64,000 nucleotides of DNA, taken from assembly GCA_023251255.1 (NCBI GenBank), contig JAHEZD010000023.1:1-64000 (forward strand), given 5' to 3'. This document shows, piece by piece, positions 24,571 through 33,861 of this stretch. Every line of letters starts with the position of its first letter. Within the stretch, counting starts at the first letter, position 1. Under the pieces are notes generated by a model that had not been told where the DNA came from, ran no database searches, and saw only the letters and a program-made list of their open reading frames with translations. Origin of the DNA: Chitinophagaceae bacterium. GTDB taxonomy: Bacteria > Bacteroidota > Bacteroidia > Chitinophagales > Chitinophagaceae. The position numbers were made by a program, and so were the translations under genes.

Positions 24571-25671
24571 ATGAGAAAATTATATATACGGTTAACAGTA
24601 CTTTGCTCCATTTTTTTAATAAGCAGCTATGCCCAGCAAACACTCACCACTTCTGCAGCTTTTCTAAAAGTGTCACCTGATATTAGGGGTGCAGGATTGG
24701 GCGATGCTGGGATTGCCAATACCCCGGATGCGTATTCAACTTTTAGGAACATTGCAAAAATACCTTTTGCAGAAAACCGGGCCAGCATTGCCGCTTCCTA
24801 TACACCTTGGATGCAGAATATTGCCAATGATATCTATATGGCAGCTTTGAACGGGTTTATTAGGTTAGACGATAACCAAGCGTTAACGGCATCGCTCCGG
24901 TTCTTTAAAGTAGGGGAAGCTACATTTAGGGATGATGCGGGCAACTATATAGGCACTTTTAGCCCAAGGGATTTTTCGATTGATGCTGGCTATTCAAGAA
25001 AAATAGCTGCCAAGCTTGGTGTTGGCGTTACCTTAAGGTATATCAATTCACGTATTGCTTCTGGAAACCTAAATGGGGATACCTATAAAACAGGAAGTTC
25101 CATAGCAGGTGATGCTTCCCTGTACTACAACGGTATCAAAGAAGGCTCAGGGTTTACTGCAGGAATCAACTTATCCAATCTGGGTTCAAAAATTAGCTAC
25201 AATACTACCAATAGTGGTGGTTTTTTGCCGGCAGCACTTGGTATTGGCGTGGGATATACGATAAAAATAGGGGAGGATAAGTTTACCATGATTGCTGAAG
25301 TTGATAAAACATTGGTTCCTGTAACGCCAGAAGACAATGCGTCTATGGAAGCATACAATAACATGAGCCTGCCTGAAAGCTGGTTCAAATCCTTCAATAG
25401 TGGCAATATAAAATGGATGCAATACAAGGCTGGTATTGAATATAACTGGAATGACTTACTGTTTTTAAGGGCAGGTGGCCTTATTGATGGAAAGGCGAGA
25501 ACCCATGCTGATGAAAAATTGTATTTCACATTAGGTGCTGGTCTTAAGTACAAATCGGCACAGGTAGACTTTTCTCTTCTGGGTGGCGATTTTGTGGGCA
25601 CTGATGGGTTGCCCTACGTTAATACATTTCGAGTGGGTATTTCCTACAATATTTTCGGTACCGCAAAATAA
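24571..25671 (+). CDS. porV: Type IX secretion outer-membrane protein PorV
   Basis: A beta-barrel of 366 residues that, in known T9SS, shuttles folded cargo from the SprA channel to the surface and to the attachment machinery. Diagnostic features are the signal MRKLYIRLTVLCSIFLISS, the mature start SAAFLKVSPDIRGAGLGDAG, then ANTPDAYSTFRNIAKIPF and a long series of amphipathic strands ending RVGISYNIFG. It belongs to the PorV/FadL-like group. A strong terminator follows (25707-25749), closing the two-gene operon with the upstream cargo gene. The genome may contain further PorV paralogues, so whether this is the main one is unknown. Confidence 0.85.
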   Translation: MRKLYIRLTVLCSIFLISSYAQQTLTTSAAFLKVSPDIRGAGLGDAGIANTPDAYSTFRNIAKIPFAENRASIAASYTPWMQNIANDIYMAALNGFIRLDDNQALTASLRFFKVGEATFRDDAGNYIGTFSPRDFSIDAGYSRKIAAKLGVGVTLRYINSRIASGNLNGDTYKTGSSIAGDASLYYNGIKEGSGFTAGINLSNLGSKISYNTTNSGGFLPAALGIGVGYTIKIGEDKFTMIAEVDKTLVPVTPEDNASMEAYNNMSLPESWFKSFNSGNIKWMQYKAGIEYNWNDLLFLRAGGLIDGKARTHADEKLYFTLGAGLKYKSAQVDFSLLGGDFVGTDGLPYVNTFRVGISYNIFGTAK

Positions 25672-25706
25672 ACGGTGCAATAAGCCTTCCTGCCTGCAAA
25701 ACTTAT

Positions 25707-25749
25707 CCATCGTGCAACACATGCTTACACTGTCGCACGATGGTTTTTT
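25707..25749 (+). terminator. Terminator after porV
   Basis: CCATCGTGC (25707-25715) pairs perfectly with GCACGATGG (25735-25743) and is followed by six T. Confidence 0.9.
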
Positions 25750-25770
25750 AGTAATGCCAAAGTGATGTAA

Positions 25771-28700
25771 ATGACAAAGTTTTTATGCTTGTTCCTTTTT
25801 ATTGGTGTTTGCATAACGGGCAAAACGCAGGACTATTCCAATAAGGGAAGGGATTTCTGGTTGTGTTTCCCATCGCATGTGCCTACTGATATTACCACAC
25901 TTGCAAAAATGGGGCTGTTCATTACTTCTGACAAAAATTCGTCCGGTACAGTTAGTGTAAATGGATGGTCCTATAATTTTACGGTCTTGGCCAACCAGGT
26001 AACTGGGCCAATTGATGTGCCATACAGTGTTGCCAATATAAGTGGTAGCAGCAATGGGACACCTGTAGCAAAAGGCATACGTGTAACGGTAGATGCAAAC
26101 CAGCCCCCTATAGTTTTGTATGCACATATATATGCCGATGCTCGGTCGGAAGCATCCCTTATTCTTCCTGTAAATGTGCTTGGTAAAAAATACTTCAGTA
26201 TGAATTACTACCAAGATTACTTGTCTGTTTCCAAAGGGGGGAGGTCGCAGTTTGATATAGTGGCTACTGAACCCAATACTACCATACAATACCAATTGAG
26301 GTTGGATGGTATACTGGATCCAGTTGTGCACACGGTTTTTATACCCAATGCTGGCGATGTGGTCCAGGTGCAAAATACAAAGGACCTTACGGGCAGCGTT
26401 ATAGAATCCATTTCCACTGCAACGGAAACCTGTAAGAAAATTGCAGTATTTAGTGGGAGCTCTGCCGTTTTTATACAGAAAAATGGCTGTAACTATCCCA
26501 ATGTTTCTTCAATGGATCCCTTGTTCCAGCAATGCTATGCTACCAATTCCTGGGGCAAGAATTATGGCGTGCTTCCATTGGCAGGTAATCCAGGTGGTTT
26601 TCACGCAAGGGTAGTAGCGTCTGAAGACAATACACTTATAGATTTTGGTGGCACCTCCGTATTGCTCAATGCTGGTGAATGTTATCCCGCTACTGTGATT
26701 GACGCCTTTGCCTATAGCGATGCTTTTTCGGTCACTGCCGACAAGCCTATCTGTTTGGCAGAATATATGATGTCTGTTTACTGTGCCACAGGTATAGCTT
26801 TTGGTGGCAATGGGGATCCGGATATGGTTATTTTGAATCCTATTGAACAGAACATTTCAGACATATCCCTTTTTTCTTCGAACTTGGAAGCTATACACAA
26901 TAAATACATTTCGGTATATATAAAAACCATAGCTGCCGGCTCATTTAGAATAAATGGGGCCAGTCCTTCCGGGAGTTTTATACCCATAACTCCCAATAAT
27001 GGTTACTCTTATTTAACACAGGAACTGCCTTTGGCAACCCAAGGTTTTAGGTTGACTGCGGATAGTGGCTTCAATGCAATCGCCTATGGTTTAGGAACAG
27101 CAGAAAGTTATGCTTACTCCGCAGGAACCTTTGTGAAGAACAGGTACCAGTACCTTTCAACGGATAACAATGGCATACTCACAGACAAAGCCATTTCATG
27201 TGTGGGTACGGCCTTTACCTTATACAGTGTATTCCCTTTTCAACCTGCACAAATAACCTGGGATTTTAATGGTTTGTTTCCGAACCAAATAGTGAATAAT
27301 CCAGTGTATGAATCCACAGTGGTTGTTGATGGTAAAACCTTGTACCGTTACAAACTATCCACGCCATTTACGATAAATATTGCGGGATTCTATCCAATAA
27401 AGGTCAAGTCAGTTAACACCTCGGCAAATGGTTGCAGTGGTGTGCAGGAAGCAGATTACGACTTAGAAATAATGGCTGCACCTGTTGCCGACTTCAGTTT
27501 TGTAAGTGAAAACTGCAATGCACAGAACATCCATTTTACAGGCCAAATTGATGCTGCTTCAATGCCGGGTTATAAATGGTTCTGGAGCTTTAGCGATGGT
27601 GGCGCTTCTTCCTTGCAAAGCCCGCTTCATGCCTTTGCCTTGTCGGGTAGTTTCACTGCTGATTTCTATTCCATTTCCAACCTTGGTTGCCGTTCCAATA
27701 CGGTAAGTAAAAATGTGGTTGTTCAACAAGGGTTATCGGCTTCTTTTACGTTACCATCTACTTTTTGTAAGGGGGAGAACCTTGTTTTTGTTAATACTTC
27801 CAGCATCCCTGCTGGTACAGTAGTGCAGGAAATCAAGTGGAACTTTGGAGACAATACGCCTGATGTTGTTGGGGCTGGCAACATGTCGCACGTTTTTACA
27901 GCAGCCAATATTTTTACTGTACGTTTAAGCATAACAACCGATCAGGGATGTAGCAGCTCTTTTGCAAAAGCTATTACTATTGATCCTTTGCCACAACTAT
28001 CGTTTATGGTACCTGTTGTTTGTTTCCCAGATGGCCAAGCTGTATTTACTGCCCAGTCTGATATTGCAGCAATGAATTATAATTGGGCATTTAGTGACGG
28101 GGGAACGGTACTTAACAATGTATCGGCAAACCACGTATATGCAAATGATGGGAATTATAGTGTTGCACTTTCTGCTACCTCCACAAAAGGATGTGCGGGC
28201 AGTGTTCAGAAAAATATCACTGTCCTACCTGCTCCTGTTGCATCATTTGCAACAGCCGCTACAGAAATATTTTCCGGCAATGCATTGGGTGTAACCAATA
28301 CCACTGTACCTGTAAGCGGGATACAGGATTATATATGGTCCTGGGGCGATGGCAATACACAAACGGTTGTTACCAACCTGCCACTGCAGCATACATACTA
28401 TGCGTCTAATGAAACGCTGTTTACCATTCACTTAACGGCCGTAGGTGTTAATGGTTGCAAAGCAGAAGGGACTTCAGTAATAAGGGTGAAACCGCCTACT
28501 CAGCTACCACTGCCCGTAATACCCAATGCCTTTTCGCCCAATGGGGATGGGGTCAATGATTATTGGGAAATAACTGGGCTGAACCTTTATGCTGCTATCC
28601 ATATAAGTGTGTACAACAGGTATGGGCAGTTGGTTTATTTGAGTACAAATTACAATCAGCCATGGAACGGTTCCTTTAAAGAAAAAAAATTGCCCATTGG

Positions 28701-28773
28701 CACATACTATTATGTGTTGGACTTGAAGAAAGGAGGAAAAAAACTTTCAGGTTCAGTTGCAATAATAAAATAG
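25771..28773 (+). CDS. Large surface protein: IgGFc-binding-like N-domain, PKD repeats, gliding-type C-terminus
   Basis: A 1000-residue exported protein. Signal peptide MTKFLCLFLFIGVCITGKTQ; residues about 20-470 match the IgGFc-binding-type domain (start DYSNKGRDFWLCFPSHV, later KIAVFSGSSAVFI and NSWGKNYGVLPLAG); about 570-900 holds PKD-like repeats (W.FSDGG, WNFGD, WSWGDG); the last 85 residues are a T9SS type B (gliding motility-associated) tail, PNAFSPNGDGVNDYW then YNRYGQLVY and W.G. Surface display through T9SS is well supported; the ligand is not. A paralogue starts at 62819. The name IgGFc-binding reflects the domain family, not shown antibody binding. Confidence 0.9.
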   Translation: MTKFLCLFLFIGVCITGKTQDYSNKGRDFWLCFPSHVPTDITTLAKMGLFITSDKNSSGTVSVNGWSYNFTVLANQVTGPIDVPYSVANISGSSNGTPVAKGIRVTVDANQPPIVLYAHIYADARSEASLILPVNVLGKKYFSMNYYQDYLSVSKGGRSQFDIVATEPNTTIQYQLRLDGILDPVVHTVFIPNAGDVVQVQNTKDLTGSVIESISTATETCKKIAVFSGSSAVFIQKNGCNYPNVSSMDPLFQQCYATNSWGKNYGVLPLAGNPGGFHARVVASEDNTLIDFGGTSVLLNAGECYPATVIDAFAYSDAFSVTADKPICLAEYMMSVYCATGIAFGGNGDPDMVILNPIEQNISDISLFSSNLEAIHNKYISVYIKTIAAGSFRINGASPSGSFIPITPNNGYSYLTQELPLATQGFRLTADSGFNAIAYGLGTAESYAYSAGTFVKNRYQYLSTDNNGILTDKAISCVGTAFTLYSVFPFQPAQITWDFNGLFPNQIVNNPVYESTVVVDGKTLYRYKLSTPFTINIAGFYPIKVKSVNTSANGCSGVQEADYDLEIMAAPVADFSFVSENCNAQNIHFTGQIDAASMPGYKWFWSFSDGGASSLQSPLHAFALSGSFTADFYSISNLGCRSNTVSKNVVVQQGLSASFTLPSTFCKGENLVFVNTSSIPAGTVVQEIKWNFGDNTPDVVGAGNMSHVFTAANIFTVRLSITTDQGCSSSFAKAITIDPLPQLSFMVPVVCFPDGQAVFTAQSDIAAMNYNWAFSDGGTVLNNVSANHVYANDGNYSVALSATSTKGCAGSVQKNITVLPAPVASFATAATEIFSGNALGVTNTTVPVSGIQDYIWSWGDGNTQTVVTNLPLQHTYYASNETLFTIHLTAVGVNGCKAEGTSVIRVKPPTQLPLPVIPNAFSPNGDGVNDYWEITGLNLYAAIHISVYNRYGQLVYLSTNYNQPWNGSFKEKKLPIGTYYYVLDLKKGGKKLSGSVAIIK

Positions 28774-29004
28774 TGGTTTTAATTAAAATTTGTTAGATTG
28801 TATTTCCGTTCCACTGTTCCTTTGCCAAGAATATTAACCAGGTTCGCATTTATTGGAATCCTTTCATCTGTTTCGGCATCAGGGTTTCTTTGATGGAATC
28901 TCCCCTTCATTTCCAATTATATTCCCAACCAATCCTTGTTTCCACTTTTCTGAAACCATAGACATTCCCAGCAACTATCTTTGCCACCTAAAAATTCATC
29001 CATT

Positions 29005-29793
29005 ATGGACCTGCAATTGAAGGACAAAGTCATTATTGTTACGGGCGGTGCCAAGGGAATTGGCGAGGGCATTGCGCATGTGCTGGCGGCAGAAGGAGCT
29101 ATTGTGGCCATTGTGGGCAGGAAGGATGCTGACAATTTGAAAGTGGTGCATGCCATTGAAGCCAATGGCGGCAAGGCATTATCGGTGGTGGCAGAACTGT
29201 CAAGCCCCGATGATTGCAAAAAAGCGGTTGACTTTGTTGTCTCCACCTATCACCGGATTGATGGGCTGGTAAACAATGCAGGCGTGAACGATGGGGTGGG
29301 ACTGGAACACGGCAATTATGAAAGGTTCATGGAAAGCCTGCATAAAAATGTGGTGCATTATTATTTGATGGCACACCATGCTTTACCTGAACTGATCAGG
29401 GGCAAGGGCGCCATTGTGAACATTACTTCCAAAACGGCGGAAACCGGGCAGGGAAATACCTCTGCCTATGCGGCTGCCAATGGTGGGCGCAATGCGCTCA
29501 CGAGGGAGTGGGCCGTGGAACTGCTCAAATATGGCATCCGCGTAAACGCCGTGGTGGTGGCAGAGTGTTATACACCCGCTTATGATACCTGGATCAAGAC
29601 ATTGAACAATGCGGAAGAGAAACTGAAGGAAATTGTTTCCAAGATCCCTTTGGAAAACCGTATGACCACGGCCGAGGAAATTGCCAACGCTGTAGCCTTT
29701 TTGATCAGCCATAAATCATCGCATACTACGGGACAGATCATCCATGTGGATGGGGGCTATGTGCATTTGGACAGGGCACTTGCCAATGCTTGA
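29005..29793 (+). CDS. SDR-family oxidoreductase with YxxxN in place of YxxxK
   Basis: NAD(P)-dependent dehydrogenase of the classical short-chain family, 262 residues, likely acting on a sugar or sugar acid. Visible: TGGAKGIGEG nucleotide loop (13-22), NNAG (90-93), Ser142 in NITSK, Tyr155 in SAYAAANGG, and a C-terminal DGGYVHLDRALA. The catalytic Lys four residues after Tyr155 is Asn159. The ATG at 29005 is used; TATCTTTG at 28976-28983 just upstream is a good -7 box. It is followed after 285 bases, across a repeat, by a zinc alcohol dehydrogenase on the same strand; in other Bacteroidota, similar pairs belong to deoxy-sugar (fucose-type) breakdown, so that role is inferred. Confidence 0.85.
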   Translation: MDLQLKDKVIIVTGGAKGIGEGIAHVLAAEGAIVAIVGRKDADNLKVVHAIEANGGKALSVVAELSSPDDCKKAVDFVVSTYHRIDGLVNNAGVNDGVGLEHGNYERFMESLHKNVVHYYLMAHHALPELIRGKGAIVNITSKTAETGQGNTSAYAAANGGRNALTREWAVELLKYGIRVNAVVVAECYTPAYDTWIKTLNNAEEKLKEIVSKIPLENRMTTAEEIANAVAFLISHKSSHTTGQIIHVDGGYVHLDRALANA

Positions 29794-29847
29794 TTGTAAG
29801 GGCCGTTAAAAATTGTTGAAGGGATTTGCAGGAAGGTGCCGGCACCT

Positions 29848-30020
29848 TTTCACGCCACTAATTGCACGAATGGTTTCACGAATATCGAAGGCCATTCACA
29901 ATCGCCACTTGCGGCAACAATTAGTGAAAAAAAATCGTATAGATTAGTGCCATTTCCCGAGAAGTCGGGGCAAGCTGTGGCTAAAAAGGCAATTGAATTT
30001 GCATAGCAAATTCCTGGAAT
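29848..30020. repeat. Dispersed repeat, copy 2 (related to 15724-15856)
   Basis: It contains TTTTCACG..ACTAATTG facing CAATTAGTGAAAA, the GCCACTTGCGGC centre and the same tail (GATTAGTGC, GTGGCTAAA, TTTGCATAGCAAATTCCTG) as the copy at 15.7 kb. An extra CCCGAGAAGTCGGGG hairpin lies inside it. It fills the gap between the SDR and alcohol dehydrogenase genes. Confidence 0.7.
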
Positions 30021-30078
30021 CAAATTCACACAGCTTCTTGGTTGGAAGAAAATATACTTGAAGCCATAAAAATATACA

Positions 30079-31089
30079 ATGAAAACATTAACCTGCACAG
30101 TGCCCGGTACATTTGAGTATTCACAAACAGAGAAGCCCGTGCTGGCCGAAGGCCATACCATCCTGAAAATAAAACGCATTGGTATCTGTGGCACGGACCT
30201 CCATGCTTTTGAAGGTACGCAGCCCTTCTTCAATTACCCGAGGGTACTGGGCCATGAACTGGCTGCGGAAATTGAGGAAACCTCCAGCACGGATTTTACC
30301 AAGGGTGAAGCCGTTACCATCATTCCCTATTTCAATTGCGGCACCTGCATTGCCTGCCTCAACGGCAAGCCAAACTGTTGCGCAGCCATCCAGGTTTTTG
30401 GTGTGCATGTGGATGGCGGTATGCGGGAATATGTTTCCGTGCCCAACTATTCATTGGTCAAGGGCAATGGACTGGGCTTTGACGAACTGGCACTGGTGGA
30501 ACCATTGGCCATTGGTGCCCATGGTGTGCGCAGGGCAGGCGTACAGCCCGATGAATTTGTACTGGTAATCGGTGCCGGTCCCATTGGTTTGGGCATCATT
30601 GAATTTGCAGGGATTGCGGGGGCGAAAGTGATAGCCATGGACGTAAACGAAAAACGATTGGCCTTCTGCAAGGACAACCTGGGTGTTGTATTTACCATCA
30701 ACCCCATGAATGGGGATGTTACGGAGCAACTCAAGGAAATAACCAATGGAAATATGCCCACCGTAATCATAGATGCCACGGGAAACCTGAAGGCCATCAA
30801 CAGTGCCTTCCTTTACCTGGCACATGGTGGGCGCTACGTGCTGGTGGGACTGCAGAAGGAGAACCTTTCGTTCAGCCATCCGGAATTCCACAAACGTGAA
30901 AGCACTTTAATGAGCAGCCGGAACGCTACAAGGGACGATTTCAACTGGGTGATTGACAGCATGCAGCAACAACTGGTGAAGCCGTCCAACTATATTACCC
31001 ACCGTGTGCAGTTTGATGAAGTGAAGGATAATTTTGAAGGCTGGTTGAACCCCGCCAATGGTGTTGTCAAGGCTATGGTGGAGATGTAA
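30079..31089 (+). CDS. Zinc-dependent alcohol dehydrogenase family protein
   Basis: Medium-chain dehydrogenase of 336 residues, cytoplasmic. Catalytic zinc ligands: Cys in IGICGTDLHAFEG and His-Glu in VLGHELAAEI. Structural zinc: the four cysteines of NCGTCIACLNGKPNCC (CxxCxxCx7C). Nucleotide loop: VIGAGPIGLGIIEFAG. It fits the sorbitol/threonine/sugar-acid dehydrogenase branch. Next to the SDR gene, it most likely oxidises or reduces an intermediate of sugar or sugar-acid breakdown; the substrate cannot be read from sequence. The long spacer after it argues that it ends its transcription unit. Confidence 0.88.
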   Translation: MKTLTCTVPGTFEYSQTEKPVLAEGHTILKIKRIGICGTDLHAFEGTQPFFNYPRVLGHELAAEIEETSSTDFTKGEAVTIIPYFNCGTCIACLNGKPNCCAAIQVFGVHVDGGMREYVSVPNYSLVKGNGLGFDELALVEPLAIGAHGVRRAGVQPDEFVLVIGAGPIGLGIIEFAGIAGAKVIAMDVNEKRLAFCKDNLGVVFTINPMNGDVTEQLKEITNGNMPTVIIDATGNLKAINSAFLYLAHGGRYVLVGLQKENLSFSHPEFHKRESTLMSSRNATRDDFNWVIDSMQQQLVKPSNYITHRVQFDEVKDNFEGWLNPANGVVKAMVEM

Positions 31090-31727
31090 TCAAATAATGC
31101 TAACCTAACTTAAGCACCTGTTCCTGGTTTTCCATTTCAATGTTTGCCTATTTTGAAAGGTACCTGTTGCATCCTTGCATTAATCGAAACCCAGTATGGA
31201 CATTTCTGCTCCTTATATGTGTTACGGCCATTCTTACTGGTTCCCCTCGTTGAAGAACACCAGTATCCTCCAAAAAATGATAGTTTAATCCTCCGTCGGT
31301 CCTTGGCCGTACCTTCAAAATATCGATTCTCAATTTGGGCATCTGTAGTCTTTTGAACCACAGCAGTAAATGCTGGAACTACATTTTTTAGACTTTATCA
31401 ACTATAGATAGTAAGCCTTGAATGTTATCTTTTTGCATTGTGATTGAGATGAACAGGTTTGTTAAATCTTCCACTCGGTCCCCGTTTTAAAAAACACCAA
31501 TTATGAGCATTTGGAAATCCTGCTTTGCAATCATGCGGCTACCTGCTGACCTTGCTTACAAACAAGCTAATTTTTGTGGACCAGTACTGGAGCAGTGTAG
31601 CTTAAGGTTAATGTAGATAATGATTGGTTGTCATTGAAATTGTTTTCACCATTGTTTCAATGCTGCACCAATGAAAAACAATATTTCCACACCTTATTCT
31701 GCAAGACCATTCTCCAATACTAATGTC
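31090..31727. other. Spacer without a supported gene
   Basis: The 638 bases between the alcohol dehydrogenase and the small secreted-protein gene show no convincing gene. Minus-strand open frames around 31137-31361 have no signal, domain or codon pattern to support them; they could be remnants of an old gene. A small CAGCA/TGCTG hairpin lies near 31363-31377, before a T-run. Confidence 0.5.
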
Positions 31728-32216
31728 ATGAAAACACACCATCAAAAATTACTGCTACTATTAATTGCATGGCTACCTTGCGGCATTTTTGCTCAGATGG
31801 GAGCGCTTACTGTAAGCCCTATTTGGGGCAGCAGCACACAAAACACGCTGGCAGCACCCATTAGCAACGACCCTAATTGGGGGACACTTCCATCGCAACA
31901 GACCCAAAATTCCAATACGAACAATTTTGGGAGGAACACCAATGCCACTCCAAGAAGAACTTACAGGGATGTTTACAACAATCCCATACTTACCGATCTG
32001 CAAGGCAATATAATATATGACGCCAATGGCAATCCTGCAATTGACTCCTTTGCACTGGGCCAGCAATCCGTGTCAGGAACTACCAGTGAAGATAATTCGG
32101 GCATTGCACCACCTCCAGACGATCCTGTAGATGTGCCAATAGATAGTGGCGTGGAAATCCTATTGATCATAGGTGTAGGAATAGGATACCGTAACAGTGG
32201 TAAAAAAGGGATGTAA
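31728..32216 (+). CDS. Small secreted protein with PID-CTERM-like sorting tail
   Basis: A 162-residue exported protein, start chosen at 31728 because the signal peptide begins there (MKTHHQKLLLLLIAWLPCGI, cleaved after FAQ). The middle is Asn/Thr/Pro-rich and low complexity. The C-terminus reads PPPDDPVDVPIDSGVEILL, then IIGVGIGYRNSGKKGM: a Pro-rich stretch, the PID(S/G)G motif, a hydrophobic helix and a basic end. This is the pattern of the PID-CTERM protein-sorting tails described in Bacteroidota, thought to be handled by an exosortase-like enzyme; no such enzyme is in the window. It ends 12 bases from the convergent esterase gene. Confidence 0.75.
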   Translation: MKTHHQKLLLLLIAWLPCGIFAQMGALTVSPIWGSSTQNTLAAPISNDPNWGTLPSQQTQNSNTNNFGRNTNATPRRTYRDVYNNPILTDLQGNIIYDANGNPAIDSFALGQQSVSGTTSEDNSGIAPPPDDPVDVPIDSGVEILLIIGVGIGYRNSGKKGM

Positions 32217-32228
32217 ACAGACAGCTTC

Positions 32229-33362
32229 TTACCATTTAATTTTCTTCTTAATAAACCCGATTAAACTATTGGCCATGATTTGCTGTTCCGCAACATTGGG
32301 GTGTCCGGCCGTGCCTTTGTAATCAAAGAAAAGCGTGTATATTTTTAGGTCATGCAATTGCTGTACGGCCCGCTCCACATAACCGGGCCATGGCGAGCCC
32401 TTCTTTGTGGCATCCATACTGCCCAGTGCGCAGATGATACGGGCCTTGGGATATTTACTGCGGATGGTCTTCACGAAATTCCTGTATGATTCAATGATGG
32501 TTTTTTCACTGGGAGCTGTTGTGTCGAACCTGTGCTTGAACTCCTTGTTCTTCGGCAGTTTCACGATCCATGAATCGTTCTGGAAAAGGTTCACCACCAC
32601 CACATCGGGTGTGTATTGTGAAAAGTCCCATGTGGAAGTGGAATCGCCCCCCTCCGTAAGGTTGTACATTTCCGGCATGATCTGCGGGAACCAGCTCACC
32701 ATGATGCCGATGCCGCTCCTGGCAATACAGGAATACTGTGCATTGAAATGCCTGGCCGTGACGGCCGCATAGCTCCGGTAATTGTTTTCAAAATAGCCCT
32801 TGCCCGAATCATTGCCGCTACTGTCTTCAATGGCATAGCCGCAAGTGATGGAATTACCATAAAATTCTATTTTCCTTTTGGGGGCGGCAACCGGCGGCAA
32901 TAGTTTGGTGGAAGAAGGAACTTCAAAACCGTAGAACCAGGTCTTGCCCTTTGTCCATTCCGTACGCTTGAACAATTGCACCGTATGGTTTCCGTCTGGC
33001 AGGTCCGTAGCCAGCGCATAGGTTTTCTTACTGGTCTCCGTATGGATTTTGAAAGGCTCCTTGCCATCTACAATTACATTGTAATAATTGGCCGTATCCG
33101 TATCCTGCAAAATGGCAGCAATGGCTGTTCCCTTGAAATGCACGGTAACCGAACTGCCGGACCAGGTAAGTGCAGCGGCATCAGCAGTACGGGAAATGCG
33201 GCCCTGGTAATATAGCTCGGGACTGTTGGGCGAAAGCAGTTTGGTTTGTGCATTGGCCGTGCACAGTAAGGCAATCAAGCAGGAACTGGTAAATGAAAAA
33301 CGGTAGGCGATGGCCCGTTGTAAAAAACTGAACTGTAGCATCCTTATTTTTTTAGTGTTCAT
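32229..33362 (-). CDS. Carbohydrate esterase family 2-type SGNH hydrolase
   Basis: Exported esterase of 377 residues, likely removing acetyl groups from plant polysaccharides. After an N-terminal signal (SFTSSCLIALLCTANAQT) comes the jelly-roll-like CE2 N-domain (about 45-150; YYQGRISRTADAAAL, FKGTAIAAIL), then the SGNH hydrolase: nucleophile Ser in FYGNSITCGYAIED, a Gly-containing block II (RSGIGIMV), Asn in NLFQNDSW and a C-terminal catalytic His in GTAGHPNVAEQ. Domain order is that of CE2 acetylxylan esterases. It is convergent with the PID-CTERM-like gene. Confidence 0.88.
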   Translation of the reverse strand: MNTKKIRMLQFSFLQRAIAYRFSFTSSCLIALLCTANAQTKLLSPNSPELYYQGRISRTADAAALTWSGSSVTVHFKGTAIAAILQDTDTANYYNVIVDGKEPFKIHTETSKKTYALATDLPDGNHTVQLFKRTEWTKGKTWFYGFEVPSSTKLLPPVAAPKRKIEFYGNSITCGYAIEDSSGNDSGKGYFENNYRSYAAVTARHFNAQYSCIARSGIGIMVSWFPQIMPEMYNLTEGGDSTSTWDFSQYTPDVVVVNLFQNDSWIVKLPKNKEFKHRFDTTAPSEKTIIESYRNFVKTIRSKYPKARIICALGSMDATKKGSPWPGYVERAVQQLHDLKIYTLFFDYKGTAGHPNVAEQQIMANSLIGFIKKKIKW

Positions 33363-33861
33363 TCATTTTCTTCATCCGGTAACGGATCGAGGCCGTCAGC
33401 CGATAATTATCGGCTGCGACGAAGGAAGCAATCCGGCCGTTTCGTGAGCGGCAATCCCCAACGCAGATTGCTTCGTAGCTCGCACCTCCCCGTATCCGAT
33501 GGCTGGCTATCCGATTACAGGAAACTCCAACCCGTTCCGCACTAAATGTAAAAACAATTCCCGATAGCCATTGCTAATATTGTTTGGAAAACTGCGCCCC
33601 TGCTAGGGAAATATTTTCAAAATAAAATCCTAGCAATCCTGTTATGATTTTTTATAACAAGCGTTGAAGGGTGCCACATTAAAACAATGACTGCAAGGGT
33701 AGGAGTTCAATGATGGGAGAAACGGCATCCGCCCCTTTTAAGATGACAAATGATGGCTTTGCCTTCGTCGTTCTTACCGACAAAAACATCTGCCATTGAC
33801 AGCAATGTTATACAGGACCTGCATCTACTGGTAGGCTGGCTTGTTGAATGGCCAAAGGCAA
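33363..33861. other. Spacer with palindromes, no gene
   Basis: The 499 bases hold a perfect 20-bp palindrome CAGCCGATAATTATCGGCTG (33397-33416) and, further on, GAAGCAATC facing GATTGCTTC (about 33426-33469), a foldback whose ATTGCTTCGT wording is common between genes in this group. No reading frame is convincing. Confidence 0.55.
33397..33416. repeat. Perfect 20-bp palindrome upstream of the esterase gene
   Basis: CAGCCGATAATTATCGGCTG is identical to its reverse complement. It lies 35 bases upstream of the esterase start and could be an operator, or half of the larger foldback that continues to 33469. Confidence 0.6.

Noticed and set aside
31137-31361. Minus-strand small genes in the spacer after the alcohol dehydrogenase
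   Set aside because: Overlapping alternative frames with no signal peptide, domain or initiation context; more likely chance or a decayed remnant.
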